DNA from: Strigops habroptila
Taxonomy: Eukaryota; Chordata; Aves; Psittaciformes; Psittacidae
DNA length: 64,000 nt
NCBI RefSeq assembly: GCF_004027225.2
Contig: NC_046360.1
Coordinates: 1,848,001 to 1,912,000 of the forward strand
Direction: 5' to 3'
The notes below the pieces were generated by a model. The model was given only the letters and a program-made list of their open reading frames with translations, was not told the origin of the DNA and made no database searches. Shown piece by piece: positions 56,865-64,000 of this stretch; the stretch's first letter is position 1; each line of letters begins with the position of its first letter. The translations under genes were made by a program, and so were the position numbers.

Positions 56865-57035
56865 ATGGGGTCTCCGGCGGGCGCCTCGGCGGCGGCGGCC
56901 ACCGACTCGGCCCAGTGGCTGTCGGTGAAGGAGGAGACCATCTTCCTGCACGACGGGCTGATCCGGGTCACCGACCTGGCCGAACTGCCCAGCGAGATCA
57001 TTGGGGTGGCCGAGCCCGGCGACACCGAGCTGGAG
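56865..57035 (+). CDS. HECTD4: First coding exon of probable HECTD4 (residues 1-57, partial gene)
   Basis: This exon encodes an alanine-rich start followed by QWLSVKEETIFLHDGLIRVT and DLAELPSEIIGVAEPGDTEL before EV-less E57. It ends at the donor GAG/GTGAGC, in phase 0. The context GCCATGG is strong. HECTD4 is a very large putative HECT-class E3 ubiquitin ligase; its HECT domain would lie far outside this window. The assignment rests on the position and orientation next to RPL6, as in human, and on recalled similarity of the WLSVKEETIFLHDGL segment. I cannot confirm it by a search. A frame open upstream of the ATG contains no in-frame ATG. Confidence 0.75.
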
Positions 57036-59004
57036 GTGAGCCGGGCCCGCGGACCCCCTAGCTGAGGGGAAGGACAAGGTAGAGGCGAGGCGGCGGTGAG
57101 GAGGATGCCCTCGGGGGAGCGGGGACGGCGGCAGTGGGGGCCTGAGGCCAGGAGGATGGTGCTGTGGGGCGGGGGAGGGCGCAGGGAGGATGACTAGGGG
57201 AGGATGGTGGGGCCGGGATGGAGAATGGTGGATGCGGATGCAGGGTGAAAGCTCTGGGCTGTGGAGCCAAGTGGTATTGAGGCAGTCTACTTGTTTTAAG
57301 TCAATCTTAATTTATTTCCAATAATGATGAAAGTGGAGCCGGGCAGGAGGGTGGTGAGGTGCTGATGAAGATGGAGGGTGAAGTGTTGGTGCTACCTCCT
57401 TGTTTTGAATCAGCAGGGTTAGGAAATCCAAACCACAGTCATGTATTCCAGTGTGGCCTTTGGCCCACTTATTTTTATTCATGGTTTTGTACCTTTTTGC
57501 TGTTACTTTCAGCTGGTTTGTAATTAATCAGCCTTACAATAAGATGCTCAGGATACTGGGGTGTCTGGGTGCTTTATTTAGGCTGTTGACAGGGATCATT
57601 ATTAGAGGGCCAGGAGGGCAGCTGAGATATTCATTCCAGCTTTTTTACCTTCTCAAAGCTGCTGGTGGTTTTGGCTGCAGGCAGATGGTACGGCTGGTTT
57701 ATCTCATGAGGAGACAGTGAAGGACTGAATGTCACCGATTGTAGGTTGCATCTATTTTGTAGACTGCATTTTTTTTCCTCCCTCTGTGCCTCCCTTCTCT
57801 TCTTTCACCCCGCCCTCTTCTCCAGCAATGTGGCTTGCAATGACACAGGGTCTTTGTCAGAGGAGCTGAGTGGTGTGAGCTGAGAGGGGATGGTTCAGCA
57901 GGAGCTTTATCCGTGTGCTATGTTAGGTCACGAGCATTTAGGCCGAAAAACACTTTAGTGAGGCTTTGGCTGCTCTCTGGGGTGTTGCTGTGAAGAACCT
58001 GTGAGCCAGCCTTGCACTTCTGACAGCATCATTGTTCACCTCATGACGTGGAATCTTTATGGTGTTTATAAAAACTTCCCACAGCTTTATCTAGGGAAAA
58101 GATATTTTTTTGCTGAATGTGCGTTTTCGTTTCTGTGTGATGTGACACTGGGATGGGAACATGAGCTGCTCCCATGAAATGGATGTTGGCAAGTATCACA
58201 TGAACAGGAAAAGAGACTTTTAAGGTGGATGACTTATCTCTGTGTATAAACATGGAATGAGTCTTCCTTGTGATCGGAGTCTCCTCTGGCATTCAGTGCA
58301 GCTTGTATTCAAGAAAATATTGCAATTCTCTACATAGTTCTAGAAGCAGCATCAAGTCTAATAACTCTGTTAGAAAAATACATGCTCCCACAGCATTATT
58401 TCTGTTATATCCTAATAAAGGAAGATATCCCTCAAAAATCCAAATAAAAATCCAAACGAAACCTTAATTTTAAGATCTTGCAAGCTAGGCCAGAAGTATG
58501 TTCCAGCATGAAACTTGACACACAGACTCACTTAACAAACACTTCAGTTCTAGAGAATTTCTTGTTAGTGGTAGGAATGTCTATGGAGCTATAATTGTTT
58601 GGGGGAGATAGGGATGGAGTTAGTGTTACTGTGTCTTATCCTTTATGACACTTCCATAATGAGTGTTTCAGCAATCCTGTGCCACTGATTCATGTAATTT
58701 TTCCAGTTTCAGAGATTTTTTTTTTTTCTGTTTTTCATTTTTGCAGCATGAAACTTTCAAATAAATAAATCTTTTTGCTGTGGTGCTTATTTTAACCTAT
58801 AACCTTAAACCACAGACTATTAAAGCATTTTTATTCCCTTCCACTGAAAGAATTGATGACCGCAAGTGACATTTTTCAGATCTTGTTTGTACAACAGTTT
58901 ATAGGTTTTGGTATTAAGGAGTTAGGGTTAAAAAAAGTGACATTTCAAGTGGTGTAAATGTAAATTATTTAGCTCAGAACTTTTATCTGCCTTTTAAAAA
59001 TGTA

Positions 59005-59019
59005 ATTATTATTATTATT
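59005..59019 (+). repeat. (ATT)5 microsatellite
   Basis: This is a short trinucleotide array, ATT repeated five times, in an AT-rich intron. Confidence 0.9.
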
Positions 59020-59610
59020 TTCTATAAAGGGCTGCCTTGGTAAACTGGAATGGCTTTGAGGAGCCATTTTGTGGAAATAGGTGCATGCATCTTATTGAAG
59101 TGTGGCCATGCCATCAACTAATACACTGAGTAGCTCATTTGCACTGGTTCTACTCCTACGTGCAATGTAATAAATATATGTGAAAATGGTCCACATTGAA
59201 ATCTCTTGGGATATGATACTGGACAAGGGTAGGAGATGCTGCAGCTGCTGCTTTGATTAGTAAACTTCTTTTATACACTTCTTGTGCTTCATCAATGGTG
59301 GTCAGAACCCTGAATGAATTTCTGATATGATGTGCTTAATTAAAAACTATAGTATACTGAAATAGAATATTTTCTAGGGGACAGACAGCCATTCCGGTCT
59401 GTTTAGTTTGAATATCCCTTTAAAGAGCTCATTGGTGAAAAATGTCAGTGTATTTGGATGTGTTTCCTTTGTCTTTCTGTTAAAAGGTTTTGTCTATAGA
59501 AAGAAAAGGAGAGGAAAAAAATGTTATGGTACCGGTATTTTGCCAAGAAAGGCTTATGAAAACTTACTATGTTGTTATCTTGACTCCCATACAACTTCTA
59601 CTATTTTTTC

Positions 59611-59642
59611 ATATATATATGCATATATATAAATATATATAT
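59611..59642 (+). repeat. AT-rich dinucleotide microsatellite
   Basis: This is a (AT)n tract interrupted by GC and AA, followed by a T-run. It is self-complementary and likely length-variable. Confidence 0.9.
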
Positions 59643-62600
59643 TTTTTCCTTAATGATAGGGTATGAAAGTGTTAACCTTCCCTTTCATGTGAAGGTAACT
59701 TGTTCTAGGAGTATTTTTAGATTTAAAGAGTGGTTGGGAGGGGGTTTTTGTCTTATTTTTTGTGATGTAAATGATGTATGCCAACTTAAACTGTCTGTCA
59801 GTGTATTTACAAAGAATATGTGTGAACAAAAAGAAAGGGGGCACTTTTTAAAAATTTGATAGATGTTTGTAATGATGCACATGTAAAAGCTGCTGCTGGT
59901 GTGGATTTGCCAATAAAATCTTCCAGTCAAAAGAGACCTAGATTAGTTAGCAATTATGCAAGCTTTGCACCCTCAGTTTAAAGCCTTTCACACAGAGAAA
60001 TTACTTTCAAAGTGCAAAGTTTCTTTCTGCTTCTTGGAGACAACCTGAGGTGAGTAACACCTGAAGATGTTGCCATGACATTTCGCCCGGTCTCCACCCT
60101 GGATGTCAGTGCCTGCGCAGGAGGGACAGCCATATGGAAGATGAGCTGTTCTTTAATGTGCCACAGTGGAAACTGCAGCACTTCCAGAATCCTCCCCACA
60201 AACATCTTTCACAGGCAGGAACTCCTGGGAGTGGGGCAGGAGGGATGGGCCTGAAGGAGAGATCCCTTAAACCACACAGTCTCAATTCAGCTAACTAGTG
60301 ATAGGCTCAGTTATTTTCTTCCACACGGAAATAAGTGGGAAGAAAGACAAATCTTCAATATATAGTCACAGTATAAAGTAGAACAACCTTATGTGTCACT
60401 CCACTTAACTTGTAAGCACTCTACGTTTTACATAACAGCCTAACAGAGCGTATTTGGAGATCTGTTCCTGCTGTTCTGCATAGCCTGGGAAAGTTCTGAA
60501 TAGCTGACTTTATTTTTCCTCCTTTAATACATTTTTAACATGAAGCTGGAAGTGTAGCTCTTACCTCAGTAGCTGCCTGGATTGTGAATATGTCTGCCCT
60601 CATCTGATGTTTTGACTCTGGTCAAGCTCTGTTATTGTAGGACAGCGTATGCGATGCCCACTCTGAGCTGTCAGCAGATCCTTATTTTTAATCAAATGTA
60701 AAAGTATAATCAAATAAAATTGAAAAAAAGATGGTGTCCTTTCCTCTTCCCTCCAGTGTGGTCTGGGTTGGCCCTTGAGGGAGAAGCTGCACAACTAAGT
60801 CCAGTGCTCTTTTTTTGCATGTGCCAGTCCTGTGACTAACGTGTGTTTTCTGACAAAATGATTTAGACTTGAAGGTATCTGCTGAACTTGAAGCTTTCAC
60901 CTATTTTCCTCACGGGCTAGAAGCAGCGCTTTGCTTTTCCCTGATTGCTGAAGAAGAGAGTAGTTCTCTATAATTATCTAGGTCAGTGCTTCCCAAATCT
61001 TTCTGTTGTGACCTTACTTCCATCTACAAGCTTCACCTCTGTCAAGATAAAAATCCTTAATGCCGGCATAGACAATTGACGTTTCGCTAAGTGGATGACC
61101 CCTGTTGGGGTCATGGCCTCTAGCTTGGGAACTGCTGATCCAGGCATTTGTGTCAGCCGGGTAGCTGTCCTGGTCCTGCCTTTGGCAACCTCTTCCACTT
61201 CAAATAGCCCAGTATTCCTCTTGGAAAGTATTCATAGCTTTCAGAGTAACACCGGATGAAGCTAGTTCTTGAAGTGAATTCTGCACAGGAAGAGAACCTT
61301 ACAAATGTGAGCGGTGCGCAGGAGTCGATGACATTCAGGCATCACTGGAAGTCTCTTGCTTGCCCTTTGAGAGGATTCTGAAATCTTGATGGCTTTCTCT
61401 TCAAGCTCACTTTAATTAGATAATTGTGGAAACCACCAATATTTTGTGATTTGATCTCTAGCAGAGTTACTGAGTTATCATCAGTTGTCATAAAATTACC
61501 TGTTTGGATTTATTAAACTTGTATTATACAGACTAGCCTGCCTCTTGGTTTCTTATCTTTGAAGTCATGTTTTAGTTATCCTAGTAGAGAAATATTAGAA
61601 AGCTTCTAAAGGATAATTTTGCAAATATGTTTCCCAAATATAGTTCTTACTGCCTGATCAGGTCAGTGCTCTGCACTCTCAGATGTTTAAATGACAAAGA
61701 TTTTACTTCACCTTTCACAGATGTTTTCATCTACTACTTAAATAAGAGCCAAAGAAATATTTTAATGAACAAATGAAGAAAGAACACTTCTGTTTATAGA
61801 GTTTGTGTATCTCTTGTGTTTAGAGCTTGTCTGTATTCTGTAATTCACCTCAGATATCAAGGTTATTTGGTAAATTCATACAGTTACAAAAGATGTTTGT
61901 TACAGTGTTGTGTACTGCATAAAAGGTACAGGTTTCTTAGCGCTTATTTCTGAGCAAGTAATTACATTTCTTTTGCTTTCACAAGGGGAAAATAGTTCAT
62001 GCTTTTAGCTGAGGAGTTACAAAGCTGTTCTGCCATACGCAGGATTATGAGTTGGTAGAGGCTTTGACCAAGGTGATATGGTTAAAATTTCTTGGAGCAG
62101 AAAAAATCACAACAATCTTGAAACTTGTCATTTTCAACTGCAAAACCAAAAGCTCAATGTCAAGTATGCAGCAGCTACTAGAACCTGTAAGATTTCAGTA
62201 TCTAAAGCATCAGGATGAAAATGTTTGCACACATTTATATATTTTACAGACACTTGGGCGTATCAAACAAAAAGCCTTATAGAGGGCTTAGAAAAATGTT
62301 TTAAAAGAAACCAAGGCAGTGTTTGCAGTAGGACAGCTTCCTACTGTGTGGCTTTAGAAACTGCTGGAAGCAGAAAGGATTTTACCCAGCACAAAGTGAA
62401 AGCCTGGGAGTATGTGTACAGTGTTGTTATGAGAGCAGTGCACATTTTGATGTGTATTTCAGTTTTCAGGGTACCTTTAAAACTGTCGATTCTTGTATTT
62501 CTCTTACAGAATAATCTATAAATTTTATAATTCAGTCTCTTTTATATGAGAGGCAAAAGAACTAACTACACAAGAGGTGCTCCCTATGTGTTAACTTTGT

Positions 62601-64000
62601 GGTAAAAGAAAAATGAATGACCTTACAGCTGTAGCCTGGCATTAAAAGTAACATGGTTAAATTTTTTCATGCTGCTGTTAAAGATACTTTATGATTTTGA
62701 GGTTGTTTCTGGTTTTCTGTATGGTTTCTTCCTCCTGTGAGTTAGGAATAATACTTGTTTAATACTCAGGCGGCTATTACAGATCTAATTGATATTGGTT
62801 AATGTACCACCACCTTCAAGAAGTTGTGATCCTTATGTGTGAAGTTCAACTAATTTAATTATGTAGAAAAAGAATGAAATGCTCTTTTGGAGATTTAAAG
62901 TCTTTCACTTGCAATATGTAACTTTAGGAGAAAATATACCTTTGTGAACAGCTTCATTCCTCATCATTTCCCTATGCAGTAGAATTAAAACCTATCAGTG
63001 AAACCAGCATATGCAGCCCAAGACTGTTATTGAAGGTAGGATGCTGGGAGAGCTATTGCAAAAACTTCTTGTTCATGTCTGTCATTGGCCATGCATTCCT
63101 TCTTTCTTTTCCATTCTGCCATGCCAGGGAGCTGGTCTAAACCAAAAATGTAGCTTAAAAAAGCCACACAAACAACCCCCAGGCACTACTGCGAGTGCCA
63201 GGGAGAGGATGAGGAGGGGACAGGAATTTTAATCAGAGGAGAAAGCTTCCTTTCAGTGGCAGCTCACTTAAATTTACCGAATGTGGTCATAAAACCTCAG
63301 GCTAAACTCTTCATGTAGATTAGTGTGTCTTAATTGTAGTATGTCCAGTATTTATTATCAGTAGAGAAACACTTTATCCTGATAATAGTGAATGCCAGTG
63401 ACTACTTTCTGGGGCAGTATTGGCAAAAATGTTGTTTAATGGAAAGAAGTATCTGGTTAAGGTCATGTAGTAGGATGAAACGGGAAAAAATTTGAGTACA
63501 GCAGGAATGATGACATCCTCCCCATAGCTGGTATCTGAAAGTAGGTACCTTTCGTGCCTCTTGACGTTGAACATGTCAATGACCAGTTTGAGTGATTGAA
63601 CTTTGCATCAGCCATTTTCTAGTTAAGATATGTATTAAAAGGGATTGAAAATATTAATCAAGGAAATTATATTTAAGGACAAGACACTGCAAAATTAAAG
63701 TAGTGACAATTAACTTTTTACGAACACATTTTTTAATTAAATGTCACCTCAGGCTGTTAAGTGTGAGACTTTAACCAGCAAAAACTTTTCTGAGGTAGTC
63801 TGTGCTAGCCAGAAGTAGGCAAAGTTGGAAAAGAGGCAACAAGCAGAGTCACAGTGTGTCCACTGTCGTTTCAATGTGACTGAAGAGCAGGTTTCGCATT
63901 TGCAGAAGGTGTCAATGTGATATTTACCCTACTTAGAAAACCAGATACAGAGAAAGATGTTCTTAAAACGTGGTGGTGTTTTGTTTCTTCCCCTCATTCT

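Larger units (their letters stand above)
56150..57270. promoter_or_regulatory. HECTD4: CpG island promoter of HECTD4
   Basis: There is an abrupt change from AT-rich DNA to very high GC and CpG, covering the first coding exon at 56865-57035. AACATGGCG at 56604-56612 resembles a YY1 site of the kind often found just downstream of transcription starts. The left part contains an imperfect GC-rich tandem repeat. Several long frames on both strands here result from base composition. The transcription start is probably between about 56550 and 56620. Confidence 0.75.
57036..64000 (+). other. HECTD4: Start of HECTD4 intron 1, no exon 2 identified
   Basis: This is AT-rich intron-like sequence to the end of the window. 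Short open frames, such as 62052-62282, were checked but show neither a convincing splice-flanked structure nor a family I recognise. Simple repeats are present at 59005-59019 and 59611-59642. Confidence 0.6.

Noticed and set aside
62052-62282. 76-codon frame as a possible HECTD4 exon 2
   Set aside because: The residues match nothing I know of HECTD4, and a matching acceptor/donor pair in the right phase was not evident.

Overview
The window looks like an avian nuclear genome segment. It contains CR1 LINE tails with the typical bird 3' end (ATTCTATG-type terminal repeats), short vertebrate introns and two strong CpG islands. The coding exons match vertebrate SHP2 and ribosomal protein L6 almost residue for residue. 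The gene order, PTPN11 (minus strand), RPL6 (plus strand), HECTD4 (plus strand), is the one I recall around human 12q24.13. The species cannot be named from this sequence alone.

Layout. Positions 1 to about 9,915 are intergenic DNA downstream of PTPN11, with two CR1 tails, a paired RFX X-box motif and some enhancer-like AT-rich patches, but no gene I can support. PTPN11 fills 9,916-37,146 on the minus strand. All 15 coding exons are present, every splice junction is GT/AG, and the exons sum to 1,782 nt, coding for a 593-residue SHP2. A 3'-UTR intron lies 32 nt after the stop, and a roughly 3.6 kb terminal UTR exon ends at a convincing poly(A) site. A CpG island (about 36,540-38,180) is a divergent promoter shared with RPL6. 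RPL6 runs on the plus strand from about 37,714-37,765 (a short pyrimidine-rich leader exon) to 41,848, with six coding exons for a 293-residue protein. A recent CR1 tail sits in its intron 3.

Positions 41,874-56,150 are AT-rich intergenic DNA. It holds two old, decayed CR1 copies that I recognise only by pattern, a perfect 12-bp hairpin, a small tandem duplication and one unexplained 158-codon open frame. A second CpG island (about 56,150-57,270) carries the 5' end of a long gene on the plus strand. Its 57-codon first coding exon is assigned to HECTD4 from synteny and recalled similarity. The rest of the window is the beginning of its first intron, with no further exon that I could identify.

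The three genes do not form a pathway. SHP2 is a cytosolic tyrosine phosphatase in RAS/MAPK signalling, L6 is a structural protein of the large ribosomal subunit, and HECTD4 is a putative HECT-type ubiquitin ligase. The only functional coupling visible in the sequence is the head-to-head PTPN11/RPL6 promoter, with a ZNF143-type motif and a perfect CRE on its RPL6 side. No prokaryotic features, CRISPR arrays, tRNA or rRNA genes were seen. I did not find an undescribed biological system. The items most worth a second look are the X-box pair, the hairpin, the 158-codon frame and the architecture of the two promoters.
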